Positions 47,238-54,335 of a stretch of 64,000 nucleotides of DNA are shown here, piece after piece. The stretch comes from a virus: the IMG/VR virus record IMGVR_UViG_3300037264_007554, positions 31,494-95,493 of that record. The stretch is one strand, 5' to 3'. A program made the translations under genes and the position numbers. The stretch's first letter is position 1; each line of letters begins with the position of its first letter. The notes beneath the pieces are model-generated. The model ran no database searches. It saw only the letters and a list, made by a program, of their open reading frames with translations, and was not told where the DNA came from.

Positions 47238-48049
47238 TGAAGATCGTCTTGCTAGATCACGGCTACGTTGAATTGATCGAGGCATGGGGCAGCGACGAAC
47301 GGATCGTTGAAGCCGCACGCATGAGCACGGGCAAGGAGTTTCGTCGCTGGGGGCAGTTGCGTTGCCGATGTGGAGCCGTCAGCGATTCGGCACGATTTGA
47401 CGTGGCGCCGATCTTCAAGGACGCCTCGGATTCGCGCTGCCCGATTGAACGGGGCGGTGCGCATGTTGCGATGCCCGATTCGCTCCCTCCAGGCGACGAA
47501 AAGCTGTTGCGCTACCTCTGGGAGAATAAACACGCGACACCGTTTGAGATGGCGGGCATGACCATCGAGGTCAAGGCTCCGATCTTCGTCTATCGAGAAT
47601 GGCACAGACATAGGACGCAGAGCTACAACGAGATGTCGGCCCGGTACGTGCCGTTGCCAGACGAGAACTACGTGCCCACGGTCGAGCGCCTGATGCTCAA
47701 CAGCAAGACCAACAAGCAGGCTGGTACGGTCAAAGGCGCAGAGGAGTTGACGGCGTTTATGGCCGAGCAATTCCGCATCAACCTCTCTCGACAGTACGAA
47801 CAGCAGGAGGTCCACTACCAGTGGGCTCTCAAAATTGGCGTGCCGAAGGAACTGGCTCGCGTCCATTTGCCTGTTGGCCGATACAGTCGGATGCGCGCCT
47901 CGGCCAACCTGCGCAACTGGCTGGCCTTCCTGACTCTGCGAATGGCAGCGGGGGCTCAATGGGAAATCCGTCAATATGCGAACGCTGTCGCGGCGGTCGT
48001 CGCGGAGAAGTTTCCGCGGACGTACGAACTGTTCCAAGGGACTGCGTGA
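47237..48049 (+). CDS. thyX: Flavin-dependent thymidylate synthase ThyX, with Cys-containing insert
   Basis: A 270-residue enzyme making dTMP from dUMP with FAD and methylene-tetrahydrofolate. The ThyX motif RHRTQSYNEMSARYVP is at about residues 123-138. NKHATPFEMAGMTIEVKAPI and RASANLRNWLAFLTLR are the other substrate-binding parts. An unusual insert of about 40 residues after EAARMSTGKEF contains CRCGAVSDS and RCPIE; three cysteines could bind a metal. Supplies thymidine for phage replication. Confidence 0.93.
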   Translation: MKIVLLDHGYVELIEAWGSDERIVEAARMSTGKEFRRWGQLRCRCGAVSDSARFDVAPIFKDASDSRCPIERGGAHVAMPDSLPPGDEKLLRYLWENKHATPFEMAGMTIEVKAPIFVYREWHRHRTQSYNEMSARYVPLPDENYVPTVERLMLNSKTNKQAGTVKGAEELTAFMAEQFRINLSRQYEQQEVHYQWALKIGVPKELARVHLPVGRYSRMRASANLRNWLAFLTLRMAAGAQWEIRQYANAVAAVVAEKFPRTYELFQGTA

Positions 48050-48375
48050 GGTACACGCGCCTTTTCTTCATTGCGCCGCAGGATCAGTTGCCCGGCGATC
48101 GTGTCGTCACGGAGCCCGGCGTCAGGTTCTACGTCACGGCGTGGTTCATGACGGCGAAGGGGGATCCGAAACTTGCTGCGGATTGGGCTCGTGGGTGCCC
48201 CACAGCCGAGCGGACTGTTCTGATCGCGCGGCAGGTGAAAGGGAAAAATTCGGATGATCCGGTTCCGAATCCTGATCCGGCGTCGATCGAGAGTGTTATA
48301 CGCGTGATCGGCGGTGCGAATGTGCTTGAGGAAGATGTCGCCGAGTTTTTGAAAGCAGAGGAACCGTCCTCGTGA
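48046..48375 (+). CDS. Protein of unknown function
   Basis: A 109-residue protein from a GTG overlapping the ThyX stop (GTGA). PGVRFYVTAWFMTAKGDPKL, then CPTAERTVLIARQVKG; acidic C-terminus (VLEEDVAEFLKAEE). No family is recognised. Confidence 0.58.
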   Translation: MRYTRLFFIAPQDQLPGDRVVTEPGVRFYVTAWFMTAKGDPKLAADWARGCPTAERTVLIARQVKGKNSDDPVPNPDPASIESVIRVIGGANVLEEDVAEFLKAEEPSS

Positions 48376-48521
48376 CCTGCTCCGTCTTCCACACCCCCTT
48401 CGCCGAATTCGCGAAGTGCGCGACTCCGGCCGACTGGACGTTCGCAATTTTGGTGGGCGCGGGCTCGATTGGTCCTGTGATTGCACTCTGCGTTCGGATC
48501 GCGCGCAGGAGATCGACCTGA
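48372..48521 (+). CDS. Tiny single-pass membrane protein (49 aa)
   Basis: GTG-started protein, coupled at both ends (GTGA upstream, TGATG downstream). A hydrophobic segment (WTFAILVGAGSIGPVIALCV) is followed by RIARRRST. Function unknown. Confidence 0.55.
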   Translation: MTCSVFHTPFAEFAKCATPADWTFAILVGAGSIGPVIALCVRIARRRST

Positions 48522-48844
48522 TGGAACTTGCGGTCGAGAAGCCGGTCTCGAAATGGCAGCGTCGGAAAGTCCGCTTCCGCCAGCTCGCTCTCGGTGTGCG
48601 CGACGAGCTTCGTCGTGTGATGGGCAACGTCTGTAAGAAGTGCGGTGCACTTGAGAACCTGACGTTTCATCACCCGCACGGCCGGACCTGGGAGCCCCGG
48701 GACTGCAACGTCCAGCAGCGGATGCGGTACTACAAGCGGGATTTTGAGGCAGGTCTCCTGGAGTTGTGGTGTAATACCTGCAACGGACGGGACGGCGCGA
48801 CGAACGCGAGTTTCTACCGGGAACGAAAAAAGGAAGTGGAATGA
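48521..48844 (+). CDS. Compact HNH nuclease
   Basis: A 107-residue protein with the zinc-HNH fold: VCKKCGALENLTFHHPHGRT, then GLLELWCNTCNGRDG. HH and the terminal Asn match the catalytic layout of HNH enzymes. Unlike the two AT-rich homing genes, its codon use matches the genome, so it is more likely a resident packaging or recombination nuclease. Overlaps neighbours by TGATG and ATGA. Confidence 0.78.
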   Translation: MELAVEKPVSKWQRRKVRFRQLALGVRDELRRVMGNVCKKCGALENLTFHHPHGRTWEPRDCNVQQRMRYYKRDFEAGLLELWCNTCNGRDGATNASFYRERKKEVE

Positions 48845-49083
48845 TCTGTCTTCACTGTCAGCGAGAGACCGGCGCCTACTTCGAGGTCACGCCCAAGGAC
48901 GCGAACGGAACGGACCGAGGCCCTGCCATCCGGCTCTGCTCGACGATCTGCATCGTCAAGTGGGCCTACAACTACAGCGCGCACAAGAGCGCCCAGTTCG
49001 TCAAGACCGCGGCCACGCTCCCGGGGATGGCGAAGTCCATGATCAGCGAGGCTCTCTCACAGATCACCCGAGGGCCGCGATGA
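48841..49083 (+). CDS. Small protein with CxxC, unknown function
   Basis: An 80-residue protein: MICLHCQRETGAYFEVTPKD, then IRLCSTICIVKWAYNY. The two cysteine pairs suggest a zinc ribbon. The stop overlaps the RRM gene start. Confidence 0.6.
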   Translation: MICLHCQRETGAYFEVTPKDANGTDRGPAIRLCSTICIVKWAYNYSAHKSAQFVKTAATLPGMAKSMISEALSQITRGPR

Positions 49084-49412
49084 GCGCCAAGAGCCGGTTG
49101 TTCATCGGGAACCTCGACTACAACATGATGGCCGAAGATCTCGCGACCCAGTTGGCCATGCTTGGTCTCGGGGTCAGCAACGTCCGGATCATCACGGATC
49201 ACGAGACCAAAGCCTCGCGGGGCTTCGGCTTTTTCGACGTTGCCGCGGGCGAGGCCAAGGCCGCGATCGAGATCGCGAACCGTGCGGTCATCAACAATAG
49301 ACAGGTGCGGGTCGACATGGCGTCGCAGCAGCCTGGCGACAAGGCGCCGCCCCGGAAAGACGTGTCGGACGCCCGGAGGGAAGATCAGAAGCGGGGCACC
49401 CGGTCCGGCTAA
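49080..49412 (+). CDS. RRM-type RNA-binding protein
   Basis: A 110-residue protein with a complete RNA recognition motif: RNP2 RLFIGNL at residues 6-12, RNP1 SRGFGFFDV at about 45-53, and the final VRVDMA strand. The tail is basic and polar. Bacterial RRM proteins bind single-stranded RNA and are rare in phages. Its stop TAA is the TAA of the next promoter. It could act on phage mRNA, which is of interest given the many predicted leaderless transcripts. Confidence 0.87.
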   Translation: MSAKSRLFIGNLDYNMMAEDLATQLAMLGLGVSNVRIITDHETKASRGFGFFDVAAGEAKAAIEIANRAVINNRQVRVDMASQQPGDKAPPRKDVSDARREDQKRGTRSG

Positions 49413-49442
49413 TTTGACCGGCCGGGTTTTTCGCGGCAGCAT
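49410..49442 (+). promoter_or_regulatory. Recurring phage promoter, leaderless start
   Basis: TAATTTGACC, 17 bases, CAGCAT, 7 bases, ATG at 49450. TAA is the RRM stop codon. Confidence 0.68.
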
Positions 49443-49449
49443 CATCTCT

Positions 49450-49656
49450 ATGGCTCGAAAGGCCCGGAAGACCCGGAAACGCCGCCGTACGATGCTCGGG
49501 GAAGTGACGAAGCGGGATTTCGTGGCCATCGCCGACATCCTGTGTCGCCGGAGCGCGCCGCCCGGCCTGGTCGACGACCTGACGAGCTATTTCTCGTCGC
49601 AGAACCCGCGGTTCGACTCCATGCGGTTCAAGCGGGCAACGACGACGTGCAGGTAA
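49450..49656 (+). CDS. Small basic protein, leaderless
   Basis: A 68-residue protein: MARKARKTRKRRRTMLGEV at the start, then DFVAIADILCRRSAPPG, ending RATTTCR. The N-terminus resembles those of the tiny basic proteins elsewhere here. Promoter upstream and a second promoter overlapping the stop codon, so it may be transcribed alone. Confidence 0.62.
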   Translation: MARKARKTRKRRRTMLGEVTKRDFVAIADILCRRSAPPGLVDDLTSYFSSQNPRFDSMRFKRATTTCR

Positions 49657-49686
49657 TTTGACGGACCCCCAACGCGAGAATAGGAT
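49654..49686 (+). promoter_or_regulatory. Recurring phage promoter, leaderless start
   Basis: TAATTTGACG, 17 bases, TAGGAT, 6 bases, ATG at 49693. TAA is the stop codon of 49450-49656. Confidence 0.75.
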
Positions 49687-49692
49687 GGCCAC

Positions 49693-50127
49693 ATGATCTT
49701 CGGACAACCGCAGCGAATCGCTTTTCAGCATCCTTCGTCGGCCGGGTACTACACCCCGGGGACTCCGAACGTCGGGTTCTACTCGAACTTCCATCCGTTT
49801 CCGGGGATGTTTCCCCGGATGCAGGCGGTTCGAGCGCAGATCCCGCCGCCCCAGGCGGACATGGCTCCCGGCGTCGCCAGCAGGGTGAACCCGTCGGCCG
49901 GTGGGTTCGGCCACGCCTTCGGCCACAGCTTCGGGAACTTCGGCAGGAACAACGGCAGCGGCAGCGTGAACCCGTATCGAGTCATGAGGAGCGGCGGGAT
50001 CCCCGGCGTCATGTCGTCCGGTGGAGACATCCGCAGGGGTGTCACCAGCGCCGGTCAACTGATTCGCAGGCTCTCCCCCGGCGCGTTCTCGCAGCAGAAC
50101 ATCCCGGCAGGCCCTGGCGGCGGATAA
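49693..50127 (+). CDS. Gly/Pro/Phe-rich low-complexity protein
   Basis: A 144-residue protein without membrane segments: SAGYYTPGTPNVGFYSNFHP, GGFGHAFGHSFGNFGRNNGS. This composition suggests a flexible linker or self-associating virion protein. Start supported by promoter geometry. Function unknown. Confidence 0.6.
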   Translation: MIFGQPQRIAFQHPSSAGYYTPGTPNVGFYSNFHPFPGMFPRMQAVRAQIPPPQADMAPGVASRVNPSAGGFGHAFGHSFGNFGRNNGSGSVNPYRVMRSGGIPGVMSSGGDIRRGVTSAGQLIRRLSPGAFSQQNIPAGPGGG

Positions 50128-50140
50128 GGGGCGGGATTCG

Positions 50141-50698
50141 GTGCCGCAGCGTCGGTATCCAGATCCGGCCGCGATCGTCTATCCGACGACGCAGCCACCC
50201 CGCTTCGCGCCGCAGATGACGTCGCGCGATGCGGGTCCAGGGTATCCGATGCACGACCACTGTGCGTTCGTGGATGCCCAGGGCAACGGTGTGACAGACA
50301 CCGACGCGTCTCACTTTCATCGAATCTCAAACGGCCGGATTCGTCCGGATGAATCGGATGGTCACATGCACACATTCGTAGGATTGCCTTGTGGAGCTGG
50401 CGCTGTGCTTCCGATGCCGGGTGGCCCCGTCTCCGGTGCTCTCGGCGCTGCTTCTGGAGCGACGACCTTGGCCATGCGCCGGGCTCGGACGCGCATGAAC
50501 ATCGCGCGTCAGGCACTTGCGCTCCGGAACTGCCGCCTCGCGACGGCCGGTGTCGCTGACGCCTCGATGTGGATGCAGTCTCTCATGAAGGCCCGCGCGG
50601 ATGTAGGGCTCCCTGCCTACGATCCGGCGGTTCGTCTTCTCATGCTCGACCTGGCCCGGCTCCGGGTGCAGGTGCAGAGGGCTTGCTCGCAGCGTTAG
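50141..50698 (+). CDS. Virion-type protein of unknown function
   Basis: A 185-residue protein from a GTG at 50141. His/Asp-rich centre (DTDASHFHRISNGRIRPDES, DGHMHTFVG), a short hydrophobic glycine-rich stretch (GPVSGALGAASGATTL) and a helical basic end (LARLRVQVQRACSQR). The HFHRI...HMHTF histidines could bind metal. Follows 49693-50127 by 13 bases. Confidence 0.58.
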   Translation: MPQRRYPDPAAIVYPTTQPPRFAPQMTSRDAGPGYPMHDHCAFVDAQGNGVTDTDASHFHRISNGRIRPDESDGHMHTFVGLPCGAGAVLPMPGGPVSGALGAASGATTLAMRRARTRMNIARQALALRNCRLATAGVADASMWMQSLMKARADVGLPAYDPAVRLLMLDLARLRVQVQRACSQR

Positions 50699-51135
50699 GC
50701 CCCGCGCGGCGCCCCGGCAACCACGAAGCCAGGCGTCTGCATTCCGCCCTCGGCGCGTTCAATCTTCAAGATCTGCTGTAGGTGTGCGTCGCAGGACTTG
50801 AGTGACTCTGCGTGCTTGTCCTGCAAGGCCGTGATGAACTTGCGCAGCTTCGTCGGATCGTACCCGGCTTTCACGATCGCATCCCGGCCGACGAGTTCTT
50901 CCAGCGTGTCGAGCAGAACGAGCGCGTAGCTCGCGTGCGTGATCCCGACGATGGGGGAGAGATCTTGAGACGACGCGAAGGCATAGCGCCGGATCTGCCT
51001 GGCGTGGGTGGCGAGCGGACCGACGTCAGGGCCTGCGCCCAGCCCCGGGATGCTCTTGATCTTGGAGTATGCCCAGAGGCCCGCCGCACCGACGGCGATG
51101 CCTCCGATGAACCATGCGGCTTTCACGGAGCCCAT
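50695..51135 (-). CDS. Membrane-anchored helical protein
   Basis: A 146-residue protein with an N-terminal membrane segment (AAWFIGGIAVGAAGLWAYS), a glycine/proline hinge and a helical C-terminal domain with one cysteine pair-like position (SCDAHLQQILKIERAEGG). Convergent with 50141-50698; stops overlap. Function unknown. Confidence 0.62.
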   Translation of the reverse strand: MGSVKAAWFIGGIAVGAAGLWAYSKIKSIPGLGAGPDVGPLATHARQIRRYAFASSQDLSPIVGITHASYALVLLDTLEELVGRDAIVKAGYDPTKLRKFITALQDKHAESLKSCDAHLQQILKIERAEGGMQTPGFVVAGAPRGA

Positions 51136-51149
51136 GGTACGGCGGTTCT

Positions 51150-51183
51150 TAATTTGCGTCTACTTGCGGCGCTCGACTATCAT
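51150..51183 (+). promoter_or_regulatory. Recurring phage promoter, near-leaderless start
   Basis: TAATTTGCGT, 18 bases, TATCAT, 8 bases, GTG at 51192. Confidence 0.65.
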
Positions 51184-51191
51184 AGGGGCCC

Positions 51192-51611
51192 GTGGCTGCT
51201 CAGGTCGTTTTCAACCGGGTTTTGACCGGCGCGTTCGTCGCAGGCACGCCGTTCTTCATCACGGCGGAAAAAGTCGTGCTCGATTTTCTCGCGACTGTTA
51301 CGGTGCTGGCCGCGATCGATTGGTTCCTTGAGTTCACCGGGGACAATCCTCTCAGTGCGGCGGCCGTGTGGAATCAGGAGCTGGCCGAAGAAGACGCGGG
51401 CGGCGGTGTGGTCGCCATGCCCAAGGTCGTCCGGACGTTCAAAGAGAACGGCGGTGCGAATCTCGCGATCGGCACGCATTCTCTGAGTTGCCAGTTCGTT
51501 CGTACGCACAAGTATTGCCGCATCCAGGCCCGGGTGAATGCGGTTCCGGCCGGAGGTGCGGCGAGCTTGCAGGTGTCAACGCAGTTCGGTATCCCGGCGA
51601 CTTCGGCGTAA
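51192..51611 (+). CDS. Virion-type protein of unknown function
   Basis: A 139-residue protein from a GTG. The N-terminal 50 residues are hydrophobic (VLTGAFVAGTPFFITAEKVV, LATVTVLAAIDWFLEF). The C-terminal half is beta-rich (CQFVRTHKYCRIQARVNAVP, SLQVSTQFG). Its length and promoter recall the GPLK family, but the GPLK motif is absent. The stop TAA overlaps the next promoter. Confidence 0.62.
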   Translation: MAAQVVFNRVLTGAFVAGTPFFITAEKVVLDFLATVTVLAAIDWFLEFTGDNPLSAAAVWNQELAEEDAGGGVVAMPKVVRTFKENGGANLAIGTHSLSCQFVRTHKYCRIQARVNAVPAGGAASLQVSTQFGIPATSA

Positions 51612-51641
51612 TTTGACGCCCCTGCGCTGCGGCGGTAGCGT
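51609..51641 (+). promoter_or_regulatory. Recurring phage promoter, leaderless start
   Basis: TAATTTGACG, 17 bases, TAGCGT, 6 bases, ATG at 51648. TAA is the stop codon of 51192-51611. Confidence 0.75.
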
Positions 51642-51647
51642 GGGGAC

Positions 51648-52181
51648 ATGGAGATCTACACGATCAGCGGCGCGGCCTTCGGTGCAACCACGTGCCCGCC
51701 AGGCTGGACGCCGACTCCGAACGGCAACTGTGGCGGCCCCGCCCCTCGGTACTACCTGAAGGCCGCGGCCGATCTACAGGCGGCGCTGCGCGGCCTCGGA
51801 GCGCGAGTCGGCGATGCAGGGCTCGCGTCTCTGCCGATCGACGGCATCGTTGGCCCTGCGACCGTCCAGGCCGCCGAGCGCGCGTTCTCCACGCACATCG
51901 GGCCGGGCCAGGCTCCGGCCGCTCTGCGTGCGGGTGGCCTCGGTATCCTCGGCGTCGCGCAGAGCGCCTCGGTCATGGCGGATCTGGCCAACGCCGAGAC
52001 CACTCGCCGCGGTGGCGCTCTGGTTACGACGCCGCCTCCGCCGAAGGGCACGGTTCGCGTCGAGATTGGCCCGGCCGAGATCATGACGGAGCCTTCCTCC
52101 AGGAAGATGTGGGCGCTCGTCGGTCTCAATGCGCTCGCGGCGACGATCGGGATCTACTTCGTGGCGACACGGGATTCGTAA
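51648..52181 (+). CDS. Single peptidoglycan-binding repeat with C-terminal membrane anchor
   Basis: A 177-residue protein, a short version of the 7644-9374 product: one PG-binding repeat (ADLQAALRGLGARVGDAG, IDGIVGPATVQAAERAFSTH), a proline-rich linker (VTTPPPPKGTV) and a membrane segment (MWALVGLNALAATIGIYFVA). Probably displays a wall-binding domain from a membrane, in the virion or the cell envelope. Confidence 0.78.
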   Translation: MEIYTISGAAFGATTCPPGWTPTPNGNCGGPAPRYYLKAAADLQAALRGLGARVGDAGLASLPIDGIVGPATVQAAERAFSTHIGPGQAPAALRAGGLGILGVAQSASVMADLANAETTRRGGALVTTPPPPKGTVRVEIGPAEIMTEPSSRKMWALVGLNALAATIGIYFVATRDS

Positions 52182-52562
52182 ATGCTTCACGCGGCTATGT
52201 GTCCACCGGCCATCGAGCCGGTCGCGCTCACGCCGCCTCCGCAGCCGAAACATGTTCGGTACGGCGATCCGGCATTGCAAAACGCCTACGCTTATCTCGT
52301 CGCGGCGTTGCGGACTAAGTCGGTTCCAATCTACGGCAGAATTTTCAGTGAAGATGAAGCCGATCAGATGGCGCAGCACGCGATCAACGCCGTGCGTGCC
52401 TTGCCAGGCTCTGCCGAGTTGAAAACCCGCGCGCAGTGCGCGCTGGAGCCGCCGGTCACCGCAGCGGTACGGGATACCGTCGGTCGGTTGCTCCTCGGGA
52501 GCTTCGTTTTCGGCCTCGGCGTTGTGGTGGCGGGGGCTACGTTCAAACTCGTGACGAAATGA
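52182..52562 (+). CDS. Small membrane protein
   Basis: A 126-residue protein. A polar proline-rich start, a helical middle (DPALQNAYAYLVAALRTKSV) and one C-terminal membrane segment (LLLGSFVFGLGVVVAGATFK). It starts immediately after the preceding stop and its own stop overlaps the next ATG. Confidence 0.62.
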   Translation: MLHAAMCPPAIEPVALTPPPQPKHVRYGDPALQNAYAYLVAALRTKSVPIYGRIFSEDEADQMAQHAINAVRALPGSAELKTRAQCALEPPVTAAVRDTVGRLLLGSFVFGLGVVVAGATFKLVTK

Positions 52563-52699
52563 AAGAGCGCAAGTCACCTCGACGGGTCCGGCGTGTCTCG
52601 AAGCCGCGCGGTCACAAGGCGAAGCCGTCTGATCTGAAAGTCATCCGGGCGAGCGCTTCGATGACTCGCGCAGCCGTGCGACTTTCGTCGAGAATGTGA
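52559..52699 (+). CDS. Tiny basic protein (46 aa)
   Basis: 46 residues, about one third Arg/Lys: MKERKSPRRVRRVSKPRGHK, then DLKVIRASASMTRAAVRLSS. ATGA overlap with the upstream gene. Overlaps the convergent 52641-52871 by 59 bases, so one of the two may be spurious. Confidence 0.45.
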   Translation: MKERKSPRRVRRVSKPRGHKAKPSDLKVIRASASMTRAAVRLSSRM

Positions 52700-52871
52700 T
52701 GTCGTCTTCGACGACGCGTAACGGGGTGCTCCCTTCGAGGCCCTTGCGCGCACGTGCTGCGGTCGCGCGTAGGGCGATGCCCAGGGCTTGTAGATCGTCA
52801 TGGCAGGCGCGGCTTCGATCGTCGATGTCGTGCAGCCTCTGAGCCCGAGCGTGCGCCACGGCCTTTTTCAA
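52641..52871 (-). CDS. Small helical protein, TTG start
   Basis: 76 residues: KKAVAHARAQRLHDIDDRSR, then LQALGIALRATAARARKGLE. The TTG has GGAGG 7 bases upstream, encoded in the end of 52873-53124. Placed after a membrane coiled-coil gene, as spanin partners often are, but no lipobox or membrane segment is present. Confidence 0.48.
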   Translation of the reverse strand: MKKAVAHARAQRLHDIDDRSRACHDDLQALGIALRATAARARKGLEGSTPLRVVEDDITFSTKVARLRESSKRSPG

Positions 52872-52872
52872 T

Positions 52873-53124
52873 TCACATCCTCCGTGAGAGAGAATCGAGA
52901 ACCGTTTTCATGTCGCTGGCGTGTTCGTTGTACTTCTCGATCCATTCCTCGGCTTTTTTGAGGTGGCGGTCGTACAGTTCGCGCTCCCGTGTTTCAACTT
53001 TACGCTTTTCCAGGTAGAAAAAACAGGCCGCGGCCAGGAACATGAGGCAGACGGCCCCCAGGATGCCCTGATTCAAAAAGCTCGACGTGACACCCTGCGC
53101 GGTCTGTGTGGCGACATCGTTCAC
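52873..53124 (-). CDS. Membrane-anchored coiled-coil protein, possible lysis accessory
   Basis: 83 residues from a GTG at 53124: a polar start (VNDVATQTAQGVTSSFLNQG), a membrane segment (ILGAVCLMFLAAACFFYL) and a charged coiled coil (EKRKVETRERELYDRHLKKA). This layout resembles i-spanins or virion assembly proteins. The GTG is chosen because TTGACC, 17 bases, GCATCC lies just upstream; an ATG at 53151 would give 9 more residues. Confidence 0.6.
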   Translation of the reverse strand: MNDVATQTAQGVTSSFLNQGILGAVCLMFLAAACFFYLEKRKVETRERELYDRHLKKAEEWIEKYNEHASDMKTVLDSLSRRM

Positions 53125-53129
53125 TTCGA

Positions 53130-53182
53130 CAGGATGCGGCGGATAACCCATCGCGGTCAAATTGCGGCTCAACTCGGGCGGG
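53130..53182. promoter_or_regulatory. Possible back-to-back promoter core GTCAAATTGCGG
   Basis: Same arrangement as at 10311: minus TTGACC, 17 bases, GCATCC before the GTG at 53124; plus TTGCGG, 17 bases, TTGCTA, then a leader to the next gene. The plus -10 is weak. Confidence 0.4.
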
Positions 53183-53221
53183 ACTTGCTACGCGTGTAAC
53201 ACTTATGCGAGAGTGAAAAGC

Positions 53222-53740
53222 GTGCAGATCGTTCGTCTTCGTGACTTGATCGTCCTCTCAGGGGCACCCCACCGGGAGGGCGGCGCGGTCACCGAAAAGC
53301 GTGACGCGACGGCCCCGGAGAATGGTCCAAACGGGGACGACGTCGTGGTTACGAACCAGAGTCGGAGGATCTCCAAGGCCAGGCGCGCGGCCGACACGTT
53401 CGTGGTCTCGTACAGCCGGAAGTTGCGCAAAGATCGGCTGCTCTGGACGCCTTTCGGCGCTCTCTACGATCCGAGCGTGCTTGAGAAATTGCAGGCGTTG
53501 CTGGCCGTGATGACCAAGGAAGCGGCCGAGTTCAACGCTTATCAGTCCGGTGGGTCGGGGGACTGCAAGATCCGGAACTACCTGCTCTGGGAGCCGCTGC
53601 GCGACACGCGCAAGGCTGCCGTCGAGGGCTGGATTACACGGCAGATCATGGACGGTGATCCGGAGGCGACGGCCGCGCTGCCGAAGCTCGTGGCGGCCTC
53701 ACGTGAGCTTCCCGAGCAGCTTCCCGATGTCCGCGTCTGA
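53222..53740 (+). CDS. Helical protein of unknown function
   Basis: 172 residues from a GTG at 53222 (a GTG at 53213 is also possible). The C-terminal two thirds are helical: ISKARRAADTFVVSYSRKLR, VLEKLQALLAVMTKEAAEFN, IRNYLLWEPLRDTRKAAVEG. The last 42 bases overlap the convergent thioredoxin-like gene. No family is recognised. Confidence 0.55.
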   Translation: MQIVRLRDLIVLSGAPHREGGAVTEKRDATAPENGPNGDDVVVTNQSRRISKARRAADTFVVSYSRKLRKDRLLWTPFGALYDPSVLEKLQALLAVMTKEAAEFNAYQSGGSGDCKIRNYLLWEPLRDTRKAAVEGWITRQIMDGDPEATAALPKLVAASRELPEQLPDVRV

Positions 53741-53956
53741 GATTGCGCCGATGCGCTTGGTGACGGTCCCGGCGCTGTCGCGCACGACCGTGGTCGGAGT
53801 GGCCTTCACGCCCAGGCGGTCGGCTAGCGCGGCCGCGCGCCGGTCGCGAGAGACATCGAGAATCCGCGCACCCCGAAACGCTTTCCGAAACCTGGGCACG
53901 TATTCGTGGCAGGCAGGGCAGCCGGTCATGACGAACACGAGAACAGCGGGGGCCAC
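53699..53956 (-). CDS. Thioredoxin-like protein
   Basis: 85 residues from a GTG at 53956: APAVLVFVMTGCPACHEYVP gives the first strand and the redox CPAC motif; then LADRLGVKATPTTVVRDSAG supplies the cis-proline strand. Shorter than typical thioredoxin because the first helix is missing. Could keep the many cysteine-containing small phage proteins reduced or help fold them. Confidence 0.75.
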   Translation of the reverse strand: MAPAVLVFVMTGCPACHEYVPRFRKAFRGARILDVSRDRRAAALADRLGVKATPTTVVRDSAGTVTKRIGAISDADIGKLLGKLT

Positions 53957-53961
53957 TCCGG

Positions 53962-53995
53962 TAATTTGACCACGGGCGGGGTGGGAGCGCAATCT
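53962..53995 (+). promoter_or_regulatory. Recurring promoter at the head of the mini-gene array
   Basis: TAATTTGACC, 18 bases, CAATCT, 7 bases, GTG at 54003. It is the only clear promoter seen before the 24-gene run. Confidence 0.65.
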
Positions 53996-54002
53996 AGGCC
54001 CT

Positions 54003-54335
54003 GTGGGTGCGCGCTGTCTGACTCTGGTGAAGTTGCGGCTCAAGAACAAATGGGCGGGCTACGGGACCGTCCACACCGCAGGCAAGTTCAGAGGGCTCGA
54101 TCTGGAAGTTCCACATTCGGAGTTGGCCATGCACACCCGGGCCGCAGGCAAGAAGTTGATCGCCTGGGCATGCAAGCCGTCCGGCCGCGAGTGCGGCATC
54201 GTGTTCGCCGAGCCGAAGGGCGGTTGTGGAGACACGTTCGGACTTCCGACCGAGGTGCTGCCTCACGGGGTTCTGCGCAGGATGGGCGGGCCCGCGGCGC
54301 GGAGCCTTTCCGGGGCTCACCGGAGGCGGCGATGA
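54003..54335 (+). CDS. Mini-gene array 1: basic protein with RRRR end
   Basis: 110 residues from a leaderless GTG: LVKLRLKNKWAGYGTVHTAG, CGIVFAEPKGGCGDTFGLPT, ending AHRRRR. The last codons (CGGAGGCGGCG) also form the ribosome site of the next gene, whose ATG overlaps the stop. Confidence 0.62.
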   Translation: MGARCLTLVKLRLKNKWAGYGTVHTAGKFRGLDLEVPHSELAMHTRAAGKKLIAWACKPSGRECGIVFAEPKGGCGDTFGLPTEVLPHGVLRRMGGPAARSLSGAHRRRR

